A DNA stretch of 64,000 nt. Origin: Dastarcus helophoroides (lineage: Eukaryota; Arthropoda; Insecta; Coleoptera; Bothrideridae). The notes under the pieces were generated by a model. It saw only the letters and a list, made by a program, of their open reading frames with translations. It searched no databases and was not told the DNA's origin. The stretch covers positions 9,796,001 to 9,860,000 of the forward strand of contig CM053329.1 in assembly GCA_028583605.1 (NCBI GenBank), given 5' to 3'. Below are positions 33,001 through 46,253 of this stretch, piece by piece. Position 1 is the first letter of the stretch, and every line of letters starts with the position of its first letter. Both the position numbers and the translations under genes were made by a program.

Positions 33001-35383
33001 TCGGTTGAGGTTTGTTAATATGATGTTTTTGCCTACAGCATAAGGCACGCCTACGATCTGTTCAGTAAGAACTTTCGCATAGGCCCTATTGCAAATTGTG
33101 CTACGAAGAATTTTGAACTAAAATCTGGTTTTGACAGAACTTATGCTCTTTCTGATGCCAGTAAGCACTTTTCCCAAATTTTCTACAGTAAAGTTTACAT
33201 TGGGTCGACACTCTGCAATTTCTTTAAACTTTGGCACTATTTTAAACTACTTTTATTTAACCAAACCCGAAAGAAAATAAAACATAACCAAATAATAAGT
33301 GCAATATAACCACTCTGACAAAGTAACCTCGCATGACAAAGTAGATAGCTATGCCGCTATCTCATGCCAATCCCTGAGGCTGACGGTCATTCTCTCGTTA
33401 TTTTAAGCCTCCGAAGGCGCTTCTAGAGTTTACCTAATAGCGCCCTTGAACGTTGAACTTTTTTTCCGGTGCTCTTTCTCTTTTACTTTGCAAATGATAT
33501 GATACATTTTTGATCTGGAAGTTTAATGTTCCTGCTGGAGCATAACCTTTATTTATTTGATTATATGTAGAGCTTGCCAAGGTTTTGAGACATGGAAAAC
33601 ACAATATAATAAGGAAGGGTTTTTGTCAAAACATGTCTCATTATAAAGTATATTAGGAATATTTTTGTATGTTGCAAAATTTATTTGTATGTTTTTAAAG
33701 ACACATTTTGGTTTTTTCTGAAAGTTTGAAGCCCAAATTAAAAATTTGGAGTTTAAACTGTTCAAAAAATGTCAAAAATTTAACTGTAATCTATAAAATC
33801 AATAGACGTGTGCTTTTTGGTTTGACGAACGATTTTAAAATATTAAGTTGCATAAAAATTTTAAGCTAAATTTGTAATTTTAATGTTTCTTTTTGCTAAA
33901 ATTTTGTCTTCAAACTCTAAATATAGACATTTCTAAGAAATTTTGATTATGATTCTCGAGTTAAAAACTAAACTCGAAATTTTGAAAAAAGTTAAAATTT
34001 TGCGTATAAGAATTATCAATAAAAGCTTTTTCTTGATTTCCTTAAAATGTTTTAACTTGAGAAGTGTTCCACAGTAGAAAGAATTTGGGAAACCACCGTC
34101 TAGCTACAGAATAACAACAACAAACGTGAATTCCATTCTATTTCTTCATCTTTTTTAATTTTTCTGGCAGTTTTAAGAGAAGCAAGCTAACCAATTGATT
34201 GTAAGAACACACAGCTTTCTACCTAAATCGATGTTCGACTTTTATAAAAATCGAACTTCAATTGGTTCATCTTCCCTCTAGCTAAGGACATCAGGAACGT
34301 AGCCTATTCGTAGATGTGATGTGATGTGCGCTACTGAAAAGTAAGAATTGTCGTTAGTACTTACCGACTTGGCGAAAAAGTTTTAAATATTAAAGATGCG
34401 TTATTAGCATAATTCCGTATTTATTGCAAATAATGGTGTTTTTAGCTATTACAGCAGAATGAGCCGAATGCGTAATTTTATGGAAATGATCAGTTTCTGA
34501 TCCAGTAACACATAACTACCGGTTATAATGAAACTTAATCCTTTATTCAGTACAAATTGGATATTATGAATAAGAGTGCCTCTGCAGGAGGTCAACTTAT
34601 GGCCTACCATTCTTCTTCTATTAGAGTCGTTATACGAGGCTCGTGCTCAACGCAAGCTTCAGGTTTAGCCCACGCAAACGACGTCGAAGAATAAAACAAA
34701 TCCACCGGAAACGCATCCATTTAAACTGAATATCTAATTTGCATTGTTACAGACCAGAATTGCCATGAATATATGAGCTATTTTTATCTGTGCGAGTTCA
34801 ACAAGGATAAAATGTTATTAAGGTGTGTCGCACTTCTTGTGATTTTTTTCTTAGAGACGCGCCATATGGTCGAATGAATAAAATAAACTATATTACGATA
34901 TCTCGAAACCATCGTGTGTAATTCGAGTCGAAAACCGGCCATGCTCTGTAATCAAATAAATAACTAAATTGTTTTGGATCGTTTGTTGGAAAGGGAACAA
35001 GTATAATTTGTTCCGAATCGCTCTTTGACGATAAACTATCTAACTTCGAGACGGGCTATAAAATATACAACGTAAACAGCACAATTGGTCCCGAATAAAG
35101 AGTGGAACTCTCAGATTGAATTTCCAGGTGATGATTATTTTACCTCAGCTGCTATTTGATTGTAGAATAAATAATGTATTTTACGATGTACTTATTTCTA
35201 AGGTGCAGTTAACCCATCTGAGCTTTTAAACGATACTAGCAATTACATTTTAAAGGATATATAGATAACTGAAAAGATATTTCAGGCACCATATAGCAAG
35301 CCACAGTCACAAATTTTAACATTTTTTCTACAATTTTCTTGGAATGTGTAAATTATTCTGAATAATGCTTTTTATAAACAGCC
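33001..35383. other. No recognisable gene; AT array at 33690-34060
   Basis: About 2.4 kb without an assignable gene. 33690-34060 resembles the AT arrays. 34060-35380 is more balanced in composition and has no repeat partner in the window, so it may be unique host DNA. A 39-codon minus-strand frame near 33120-33240 (PKFKEIAECRPNVNF..) might be a coding relic. Confidence 0.5.
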
Positions 35384-35590
35384 CGGATATAAGGCGATTG
35401 GAGTGATTGGGCCATAGGGCCCCGCACTTGAAGGGGCCCCACATCGCCATCAAAATTACCAAAAAGTTATTTTTTGAAATTTAAAGCAAATTGCTTTTGA
35501 CGATAAAGGATAAATTAAAAATTATTCAAATAATTAAAAAAATATTTAAGGTCGCATTGATAGATGAGATTTATTATTGTGTTTATTATA

Positions 35591-35640
35591 ATACTAGCTG
35601 CTACCCGCGACTTCGTCCGCGTGGAATTAAGTAACTGTTT
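35591..35640 (-). mobile_element. Helitron-like 3' end
   Basis: On the minus strand this reads CCACGCGGACGAAGTCGCGG then GTAGCAGCTAG followed by T. It has a short hairpin (CGCG-GAC, loop GAA, GTC-GCG, one bulge) about 10 bp before a CTAG terminus, the layout of Helitron 3' ends. The body would extend rightwards on the plus strand, perhaps to about 35900, but no Rep/helicase frame or 5' TC end could be identified. Confidence 0.5.
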
Positions 35641-35929
35641 TTTAAGAAAATGTTAACATTTTGCTTCCTCGAGGTTTGATTTTCCTAAAAAAACTTTCCA
35701 TTTTAAGCATTGCCCATTTCATGGTGCAGTCATTAATTGAATGTACTAACCAAGTTTAAGTTTCTATATCCAGAGATTTAGGTTAAGCAATAGTCCGTAA
35801 ATAGTTAGCTGCATGGGAGTCAGCAGGATTTTCTTTTAAGGAGGGGTAACAATCATTCTGAAAAATTCATGGACAAAAAAAGAAATCCTCCCTGCTGAGT
35901 AATAATGTACATATATTTTCACTTGAAGC

Positions 35930-37990
35930 CTACACCAACTAAGAAGATCGAATTTTCGGATTTAAATTCGAAATTTCAAAAAAGACCCAAATTTTAAGAA
36001 GAAATGTCAAAATCTTTAAAAAAGTTGAAATTTAAAAAAAATACGACATTTTTAAAGGTCAATTCTTGTGAAAAAAGTGGCAATTTCCTTACCAAGTCAA
36101 ATTGAAATAATAGAATTTTTCTATTATTTTATTTAAATGTTAACATGTTCTTGAATTTTACAAGAAATCTTTTTCTAAAAATTTCCTGAAAGTATTGTTC
36201 TTAGACTTGGATTTCTATTGAAATTTCCATCCAAGTTTAAAAAAATAAACGAATTCTGTAAAAAAGTCAAAACTTTCAAAGAAAAAATAAATTTTAAATG
36301 GGAGATAAGTCAAAATTTTCAGAACAAGTTAAATTTCGAACAATAATTTGAAATCACTGGGTATCAAATTAAAAAAAAACAGATAATTAACAAAACTTAC
36401 GATTTTAAAAAAAAATACGTACACTTTAGGGAAATTAAGAGAAAAAGGTCTTACTTTTTGGAAAATATTGCAACTTTCCTAGAGAAAATCCAATTTTTAC
36501 ATCAGAATTGGAATTTTAAAAATAAAGTAGTAATTTCGAAAAAGACGATATTCGAGGAAAAAATTTAGAAAAGTCGGAGTTTTCAGTAAATTTTATTAAA
36601 AATAAAAACCTAATTTTTCACAAAAGCCCGAAAAAAAGTTAAAATTTTTAATGGTCTAATTTTGTGAAAAACTCGAATTTTGAAAAAAAAATCGTAATTT
36701 CTAAGAACACTGTTCTCAAAATTTAAAATTCAGTAAAGACGTTGAATTTATGGGAAAACTTTCCTTTAAATCTTCAAAAATATTTTCCCAACATTTTTAT
36801 TAACATTCGGATCTAATTTAGAGAGAAACATTTTCAGAACCATAAAACATCACATTTTGAGATAGAAGTGAAAATTTCTTAAAAAAGATAAATATTAAGA
36901 AAAATTGCAAAACATCGTAATAAATAAACGATTTTTAAATTAAAAGTTTAAAAAGTAGAATTTTAACAATAAAATCAAAATTTTAAAAAAGTCGAATTGC
37001 GGGGAAAAGGAAACTTGAAGAAAAAAAACTATTTTAAAAGAAAAAGTATAAATTTTAGGAAAAAAGACGAATTTACCAAGACAATATTAAATATTGGATA
37101 TTGAATAAAATTCAACCTTTCATGAAAAAAAAAACCCATCGAAATTTCCAAAAAATCAGGTAACTAATTTTGAACAATAGGTTAATGTTGAAAAAATTAT
37201 CGCGATTTGAAAAAAAAAACTAAATTTCGAGAGAACTTCGAAAAGGACAAAAAATTCAAAATGTTCCAGAGAAAATGATTGAAATTCTGCGAAAAAGATC
37301 TAAATTTCGAGAAACAGCACTTAATCTTTTAGTGAAAATTTGTAATGCTCCAGAAGTGTCTGATTTTATCAAAATAACGAAAAAAAGCTAATTTTAAGAA
37401 AAAAAAAAGAAATTTAAAAAAAAAATGGAACTTCCTTGGTGAATATTTATTTTCCTTTGACTGCTTTACTTAGAAGAAGACAGGCACAATACCTTGCCCT
37501 ATGTGGTGTCAGAAAATGCCCAATATTGTGATACACGTTGAAATTTAGAAACTTCCAAAGAATATTTTCGTTATTTTCTTACAAAAATTTTAAACTTTAA
37601 AAAAATATACTTTTTTTATCAAAAGATTGACCAAATTTCGAGAAAAATGCAATTTTTAATAAACAAGCTGAAATTTACTGAATTAAAAAAGTCGAAATTT
37701 TCAGAAAAAGTCCAATTTCCAGAAATGACGAAATTTCGGAAAAAAATGACGAACTTTTAACTAAAATTTTGAAATGTTCATAGTCATGTTTGATAAAAGA
37801 AGTGGAATTTGATAATAGACACAAAATTTCAAAAGAAGACAAATTTTGGAAAAAAAATACTAAAGTTGAGAAAAAAGTGGAACTTCCAAAAAAATATTTC
37901 ATGGAAAGAATAAATTTTGAAGCTGGAAAAAAATGTTTGGTCCTCCAGTTGAATACATAAATTTTCGGCTTGCTGCATAAACTAGAAGGA
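35930..37990 (-). repeat. Degenerate AT-rich array, A-rich on plus strand
   Basis: About 2 kb of irregular AAAAAGTCGAAATTTT-like blocks at 20-30 bp spacing. This is the reverse orientation of the arrays at 29.6-32.1 kb and 39.6-41.7 kb. The minus-strand frame 37675-38004 is a reading of the array, not a gene. Confidence 0.6.
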
Positions 37991-38049
37991 GACAAATGCC
38001 CCATCCTGCTCTGTTTTGGCTTTGCCTATGGTTAGCTGGGATATATTCC

Positions 38050-38634
38050 TTAACCCGCCGATGGGCGCGCGCGGTCTCTCAGACCGCACTTATATTTATT
38101 ATTTTATATTTCAATAATTAGTTTGCCAATAATTCTCATTTTTGGTTTAGCTGAGTTTTATAACATCACAAATGTAATGGTTGATCAAGTGCCTAATTAT
38201 ATGTCCATTTTTGTAAGTTATAGCCATTTGCATTATGTGATACCGCGCGCGCCCACGCATGTTAAATGGTTTTGTCATTATAGTTCCAGATATAAATTGA
38301 CTTTTGCTTGGAAATAAGGCTCTAGATGATAATTCCAACCAAGTATGGTCCAAATGAAACCTATTTTTCGACCCCAACCTTTAAATATAATATTATTGGA
38401 AATTTATTTCCGTATTTCGTAAAATAATTTGGCCTTTGTATTTGGCTAAATTTTTTGTTTATAAGTTAAAGCAATGCATGATTTGTAATTTAAATTTATT
38501 AACAAATATACCAAGATACCATATTTTATCATAGAACCAAAAAAGGTTAATTAATAACATTATTTATAGATGCGGTCTCTGAGACCGCGCGCGCCCCTTC
38601 GTGTTACAAAGTATAGCGCGCCTACTCTAGGGTT
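38050..38634. mobile_element. TTAA-flanked MITE (piggyBac-type)
   Basis: A 585-bp element bounded by TTAA at 38050-38053 and 38631-38634. The ends are inverted: TTAACCCGCCGATGGG and CTACTCTAGGGTTAA. Each is followed by GC-rich GCGCGCGCGG and a self-palindrome GCGGTCTCTCAGACCGC (left, about 38075-38091) or GCGGTCTCTGAGACCGC (right, about 38573-38589). A third CCGCGCGCGCCC block is near 38243. There is no transposase, so it would depend on a piggyBac elsewhere. Confidence 0.75.
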
Positions 38635-39274
38635 AATATTACATGCAAAAGGTAATAAAGCAAAACGATCTAAAGTACTATTAAAAAAAAACTTAACAAA
38701 AATAAAACTAGGTTATAAACTATCCAAAGTTACAAATTGTTTATGCAATTCCATGGTTGGTTAATTGAAAGGGTTCGATTTGTTTTGCTTTTACATATAA
38801 ATTCGATAACAGCAAAAATATTATTTTATTTCTGCTAGCTGCTCAGCCAAAACCAAAACTAAAAAAAAAATAGAGGATTTCGCAAAAAATTCTAATCGGG
38901 CTCCACATTTATTGGATCCGGGCCTATTTCTAATAAAGATCTAACTTGCTTCAATTTTAATACCTTAGAATTCTCCATCCTAGAGTCCTTGAAATTTTAT
39001 TATTAATTGAACGACTATTTGCAGAAGGGAACTAGGGCACAAATTATTAAATATTACATGTTTATCATATAGTTTAGAAGAAGTCATAATTTTTGTTGCA
39101 AAAAAGCATTAGGTCGCATTTTAAAGTCTGCCATTATCTATTAACTAAAGAACCAATGAGTTGGGTAGTTACGTAACCTGCAGGGGCGCCCAAGTGCTTT
39201 GGTACCTTTCTGTAAAACAACAATTCATGGGTAATGTATTAGAATATTTACTAAATAAAATATTTACTACGACT
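38635..39274. other. Intergenic, no recognisable gene
   Basis: AT-rich sequence before the TTAC microsatellite. A block near 38905-38935 (ATCGGGCTCCACATTTATT) may be the partner of the sequence at 35384-35445; otherwise nothing is assigned. Confidence 0.45.
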
Positions 39275-39518
<244 letters not shown>

Positions 39519-39746
39519 ACAAGTTACGAAAATATTGTTTTCACAGGTGTAGCTAAAATAGATCTGAGTAGGGCACTTGTTCCCGCTTGGCTCAATTAGT
39601 CAATCAAATATTTATTTTCCACTGGAGGCCTTTTCCAGAAATTTCTATTTTTTCTTCAAAATTCATCCTGTACGACATTCTCCCGACTTATTTTTCTTAA
39701 GATTTGTCTTTTTTCACAATATTTGTCTATCTTGAAATTTCTAATA

Positions 39747-39960
39747 TACGAGGATAAATCAAATATGATTCGGAATTTGTATCATGTGGCCAAGAGTGCA
39801 TCGGGGTCGTTCGTCAGCTGTAAATACAATAAGTGAGCAAGAGGTTCATCCGCACGTTGCGCAAAGTATTATTATTAAATTTTTTGCCGTTGAAGGTGTA
39901 AAGTCTGCCAAAATTTGGCAAATCTTTTCTTAAAAAAAGGGATAATGGTGAAACATATTT
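39747..39960 (+). pseudogene. mariner 5' fragment
   Basis: A terminal-repeat-like start (ATATACGAGGATAAATCA) is followed by a frame SEQEVHPHVAQSIIIKFFAVEGVKSA, which resembles the first residues of mariner-family transposases. The remainder of the element is missing and runs into an AT array. Confidence 0.5.
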
Positions 39961-41740
39961 CTTCGAAAATTAAAATGTTTTGTAGAAAGCTAATCATTTC
40001 GAGAAAACAATTTTTTGATAGTTTCAACTGTTTTTTATAATTCAATTTTTTGCACATTTCTTCATTCTTTCCTTGCTTTTCAAAATTGTGATATTTATCT
40101 TAAAATTGAACGTAGTAGAGGGCTTGCCTTCTTCGGACTTAAGAGCCAAAAAAAAACAAGCAGTTCGATCTTTCCCAAAATTCGGCCATTTCTGGCAATT
40201 TCAATTTTTTCTCGACATTTCAGTCTTTTTTTTTTGTGATTCGCTTTTCTTTTCATAATTCGTTCTTTAAAAGAAAAAGTTAATATTTTTCCCAATATCT
40301 CACCTTTTCTGTTGATTGAAATTTTGACTTTTTTTCAAAATCTGATCCTTTATGTTATCCCGGATAATATAGGTTTTTCTGAAAATTTGCCTTTTTGCTC
40401 AAAGTTCGTCTTTTTTCGAAATTTCATTTATTTATTTTAAATTTCTTTTTTTAATTTTAAATTATTCAACTGTATTTTTTAAATGTGATTTGCTCTGAAA
40501 GGATTTGAATTTCTTCAATTTTCAAGTTCAAATTTCGAAAATCTTCTCGAAATTACCTCTTTTTTTAAAATTTCGTTATTTTTCATGACCCGGAAATTTT
40601 TCTAAACATTTCTATCTTCTAGAATCTAAATTATCAGAAATTTTGATTTTTTTTTAAATCTGAATTTTTCTCCAGTTTTTATATTTATCTAAATATCGAA
40701 TATTTAATTTTTCTGAAAATAATAATTTTGACCTTTTTCTCAAAATTTCGATATTTTTAAATTTAATTTTGTTTTTGAAAATTTAGAAATTTTTTTCTCG
40801 AAATGTCGACATTTTTATAAAAATTCGTTTTTTTTTTGCAAAATTCGACGTAAAATCTCAAAATTAAATTCTTTGTGATTTTGGAACGATGTTCGTCTTT
40901 TCTTTTCTTGTTCAGAATGATGTTTTTTATAAACGCTTAAAATCTAACAATTTTTTTAAATTTCGATTTTTTTTTGTATAAGGATTTAATTTTTCCCCGA
41001 AATTCATGTTTACCCTCAAAATTTCAAAATTTGTCTTTTTTTTTTGGAATTTCCCTAATTTTTCAAAATTCTTTCCTTTTTTAATCTCGACTTTGCTCGT
41101 AAAATTAGACTGTTTCGCCTTGAAGTTGATTTTTTTTAGAAAATGTGACGTTTTCGTGAAGTTTTGCTTTTTCAAAAATTGCGTTATGTTTCTTAAGATT
41201 GGGCTTCTTTCTGAAAATTTCGACCTTTTGAAATGCGAATTTTCGGAAATGTTGACTGGATTTTCAATGTATAGCTTTTTCTCGAAATTTTAATTATTGT
41301 CTTAAAATTTCATATTCAATGTGAGTAGAAAACTCTAAATTCATCTTTTTCTCGAAATGTTGATCTTTTTCCCTAAAATGAATTTTTTTCCAAAATTTGC
41401 CGTTTCTTCAAAATTCGTCTTATTTCGAAATTTTGACTTTAATCACAAAATCCTACCTTTTGGTATTTTGCTTTCAAAAATTGTTTCTTTTGGAAATTCC
41501 GTCATTTCTTTTATTCTGGTCCTTTTCCTAAAAATAACTTTGGTAATTTTAAGCTGTCTCAAAACTCGTCTTATTTTCGAAGTTTCGTTTTTTTTTATCG
41601 CAAAATACGATGTTTTATGTTTCTGAGTATGTCGACTTTTTCCTTGAAATTGGCTTTTTGTTTTATAGAGTAATGTACAAAGTTTTATTTTGTAAGAAGG
41701 AACCGACCCCCAAAAACATAAAAAAAAACATAAAAATAAA
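39961..41740 (+). repeat. Degenerate AT-rich array, T-rich on plus strand
   Basis: Repeated TTCGAAATTTTGAC and TTTTTCTCGAAATT-like blocks at 20-30 bp spacing, in the same polarity as 29.6-32.1 kb. Short frames (40927-41626) are readings of this array and show no domain. Confidence 0.6.
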
Positions 41741-41804
41741 TAAATACATTTTGTTACACATAATTTAGATCAAAATATTTTATTAGTCATTATGTATTTA
41801 TCTG

Positions 41805-44368
41805 TACAGCGCATCCCATTTTAGATGGTTTTGCCCTATTACTACTATTTTCAGCAGAGGTAGAAAAACGAGGTTTTTAAAAACTAAAACAAGGTTTTTA
41901 CAAACCTAAAACTTACCTGGTCATAGCAAAAATGTTGTATCTTTACCCATCTTGGAAAGTTAAAAATTTTCGAAAATCTTATTCTGCTTGTAGCTCCTTT
42001 CCGGTTATAAAAAAATTTAATTAAAGCTGCTCCTAATGTAGTTTTTCACGTAGACTTTGATGATAAAAATGATATTTTAATTGGCCTTTTTATTTTGAAG
42101 TTATAACCTAAAGTTGTGTTTTTTTAAAGAAAAATCTTAATAGGAAATAATATTTTAATTGAAGAAGCATTTTTTCCCTTTTAAAAAATATATACGTTTA
42201 TATATGTATTTTAAAATTTTTTGAAGTTAGGACGATTTTTCTATTAACTTATGTATGATTAGATGCGGCTTGATGTATTACATCTGACGTTCTGAAGAAT
42301 CACGTAAAATCAAAAATTTAAGGAGCTATCGTCTTCAAAGAAGCAATCAGTAGACGGTCGACGGCCACAGCAGGTGAAAAGTAAAGGTTCGTTTAATTTT
42401 CTTTGGAAATTTTATGGAGCAGGTCTATGAAACGAGATAGATAAACGCAACGTTTTCAATTTAACCTTAAAGTTTAACAGTTCGATGGTCGAGAAAATGC
42501 AGTTTCGCATAAACATGTTAATTTCCTGCAAGCGGGCGCGCTTTGTCATTTTTTGTGTACTCAATAAATCAGAAAAAAAATCCAAACTGATTAAAAATGT
42601 TTACTAGATATTTGTTATCTGCAGCGGAATAGGTTTTTAAGTAACTAATTTTATTGCACATTTTTCGATCAAAGCTCAAACCATTTTGGCGAATACAAAT
42701 AAAATAATAGTGTAACGAAATGTAATTGCAGAATTTAGAATAGAAGAAAATTTTCTAGAAAGATTTGATAAGGGAAATCGGCCGCGATAATGAAGCCAAC
42801 GGCAGATAAGCGTTCCAGAAATTTCGGCAGACGATAAGCTTTATCTGCTGTATTTTTCTAGAACCCGGAAGCGAAAACTATATAAGGCGGTCGCCTTTCC
42901 CTCGAATCAGTCGGTCAGTAAGTCGGTGTAGTTAATTAGTGAGTTAGTAGTTAGAAGTTAATAAGTGAGTTTATTATTAGTTGTGGTGTTCCGAGTTTAG
43001 TTTAAAAATAAAGTGGGTATTATTCAGCAAGTGTTAGTAATCGATAGCCCGCAACAATATCCTAATAATATAAATAATCATTATAGCAATATTGCAAAAA
43101 TATTACTTTTGAATATTGTATAAACCACTAGCAAAAGCAAAAAAAACAACAAACTGTAATCCAAATGTAAAACAAAACATAAATAAATTTGGTTGAGTTC
43201 ACAAGTGGTGGCAAAGATACTTTTTCATTTTTGGATTATTACTGACTCGTCTTGAATTCATAATTCATATAAATGTCAATTATTCGTCTTCAATTATTTG
43301 AAAAATTTTATTTTAGCTTACCGAGCCCTGTTTTTAGGATATTTCAATTATTATTTAACAATTTTAATTTTGTAAATAATAATTTAAATATCTATCATAG
43401 CTAAAATAACATTTTTGAAATGACAAGAATGCCTGATACATATTTAAAAAAAGTCATGTTATGCCACAAAACAGTAAAACTTTAGTTATATAGAATTTAA
43501 AAGTATTTTATCGTTTGGGTTTGCAATTATTCTCTCTTTCGCACACAACTTTTTCGTGTCTTGGAGTTTTGAGTGTGTAAATTCATGACTGGGATTGAAA
43601 TCCTATACTTTCACATTATTAGAATAATATTTTTAAAACGGCGCCAATTAACCTGTTATAGGTTTAATAATTCTACCGTAATTCAAAGTTGAGTACAACG
43701 AACATTTAGTCATTTCTCGCTACTTGAAAACGAATGCTTTTGACTAAAATTACGTCCTTTATTAACCTCACACCGCTTTATACAATTCCCAAACAGAATA
43801 AAACGATCGGTCTTTTTTGAACAATTGTCGCCGTCAACCGTCCACCACCTTCCCTCTAAATGAGATAGCTTCCTAAAGGTTTGATATCACGTAGCTAGCA
43901 ATGAAATTTTTTCATTGGTAATTGTAACACACAAGTCCAGGCTTAATGCATTACATGTTGATAGAAAAATACATGTCTAAATTTATATATTTTTGAAAAG
44001 AGGAAAAAATGCCTTTTTATTTAAAATTATTGACTACTGTAGTTTCAATTTAAAGTAATTGAACTTAAGATTATAACTCCAAAGTCGAAAGACCAATTAA
44101 AAACTCATTTACATTATTGAATTCTACTTGAAACATTACTTTAAAGATATTTTTAATCAAAATTTTGTAGGAGTTACAAAGAGTATAAGATATTCGACAA
44201 TTTTTTATTTTCCAATATTGTGCTAAAACGGGTAAATATACAACGTTTTTGTTCTGCCCAGGTAATTTATCTCACAAAATTGGTCTAGGTTTGTGAAAAC
44301 TCCAATCCTCCATCTCTACTGGAAGTAGAAGTAATAGGGCAAAACCATCGAAAATGGGATGCTCTGTA
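41805..44368. mobile_element. Long-TIR DNA element (foldback), holding a solo LTR
   Basis: The two ends are inverted repeats of about 550-600 bp. The left arm (41805-42420) starts TACAGCGCATCCCATTTT; the complement of the right arm (43770-44368) starts TACAGAGCATCCCATTTT. Both continue with GATGGTTTTGCCCTATTACT and, further in, TTTTAATTGG and GACGGT.GACGG blocks. TA flanks both ends. No transposase frame is recognised. A Gypsy solo LTR (42711-43056) has inserted in the centre. Confidence 0.75.
42711..43056 (+). repeat. Gypsy solo LTR
   Basis: A 346-bp LTR from TGTAACGAAATG to GCCCGCAACA, matching the 3' LTR at 24309-24668 throughout, with TATATAAGG near 42880 and AATAAA near 43008. No internal region remains. 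The flanking 5 bp do not match clearly, so the target duplication is not resolved. Confidence 0.88.
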
Positions 44369-46253
44369 CTGATAAAGTAGTATCAAACTTTAACTATGAA
44401 TTTCTTAGTAAAGGTTTTTTGAGGTTTGGTTCCATTCTGGAAAACGTCGTCCATTTATCTAAAGTGTTACAAAAGTTTGAAAACAAGTATGCTTTAGTTG
44501 CTTCAGCTAATAGGCAGCATCCAACGGTTCCGTTTGAAAAAATTAAATAAAAAACTGTTGCTACTGGAAATACTTCTCTAGAGAAATTGCTCGACTATAC
44601 ATTTTTAAGAGACATCGACCAAAACTTGACTTTTAGCTGAAATGAAAACTGAATTTTGCCTTCTAGTTTAATTTCAACCAGCTTGCCAAAATTACACTAT
44701 ACTCTGAAGTCAATGCTGAATTCGACAAAAAGTTTATGGGACATTGCGAACTCCGGGATATTTTGAAAGTGTTATAAAGCGGCTGATACTCAAGAGACAT
44801 TTTCCGACGATCATTACCTATCATTTCTTAAGAATAACGTCATTTAAAGGAATCCGTACACGATGCGATTACTAATATCTCATTACACATTACATAGGTA
44901 CCAATTTTATTGCAATCGTATTATCGTGAGAATTCGAAACTGGCGCTTTAATCAATAATAAAACCATACGACTATTAGACAGCTGGGGGATGCAAAATTT
45001 TCTTTTAAGTAATTTAAAATTTTTACATTAATTTAAATTCAAGCATTACGCATATTTTGCTAAATAATGCTACAGTTTGGCGTCTAGATGTAATACTTTT
45101 ATTAGGTGATCCTTATCAACATTTTTTATATGTCCAATGACCTTTTGCGAAATCGGCTTTTGTCTTTGGCATTTCGATGTGTAAGATTATAAAAAAGGAT
45201 AATTTTTCAAAGACAGTACAAGTTTCTTAACGTAAATCTTAGAATTACGGACGTTAATCTATTAATCTTCTTTAAAATTAATGGTGTTAGATACGCTAAA
45301 ATCACAGGAAAGATGTTTTACAAGTCTCATGAAAAATAAGAAAATATCGTGTATTTATAATAAATTATAATAATACTTTTATTTGGTTGGTATATTTATG
45401 GATAACAATAAATTACCGAAGTGTCATAACAGGCAACAGCTATTTATAATACAACATTTCTGTAATAATGGTATTGAAGTCAGGACTTAGACAATAAATA
45501 ACGACTCTGATTTGTTGTCTGGAAAGTTTTAAAATGCGTTTTCAACGAACTTGTTAGAGTATCACAATATCAAGTCGACTGTCGACGTTCAACAGGTGAA
45601 CATGTTTGGTTGGGCTGTCATTTAGACAGACAAACGCTTTAAGGTTCGGTCACACTCTATTACCCACTCGGCTTGTCTCTTGTTTTTAACAAAGGACAAC
45701 AAACGATAAATGATGAAGTGGTTTAAAATGGAAGATAAACAACTCTCTGCGCTATATAGCCTTATTTAAAAATCGACTCTCCGGATAACGAAGAAATTCC
45801 AATTATATTTGATTTTAATTAATTGTAGTGGATATTCGAAATAACGACTCTTAGGATAATTAACACGTTCGTCGGAGATACCGGTCAAGTATCTGGAGTT
45901 TCTCGCTGATTTGTACACGCTACCGGTCGGTTCAGAGTAAAAAATAAGCTCATTGCAAAAAATTACAGTCTTAATGCAAACATTGACAGAATGGTTGATT
46001 GATGAATTGGGCAAAACCGTTTGTATAGTTATTTTCTTACTTTCGAAGAACCATAGCTTAGTTGAAAACGAAGACCGTTCTATCACAAATGCATACATGT
46101 TTCTTGCCCCTTAGTTTGTTAGCTTGATTCAGTGAAAAATAAACATTGAGAAATATTTTATTCACCAACTTTTTACAACATGTTCTTCACGGTTCATCAT
46201 TTTGCAGGAATCACTAAAAAAAAACTGTAACCAGGTTATGCACGATATACGAA
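44369..46253. other. Intergenic; one unrecognised frame
   Basis: No gene assigned. A 63-codon frame (44359-44550) that includes FENKYALVASANRQH would continue for about 30 more codons if one stop were ignored. This could be a relic of a coding sequence, but no family was recognised. 44.7-46.2 kb has no repeat partner in the window. Confidence 0.4.
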
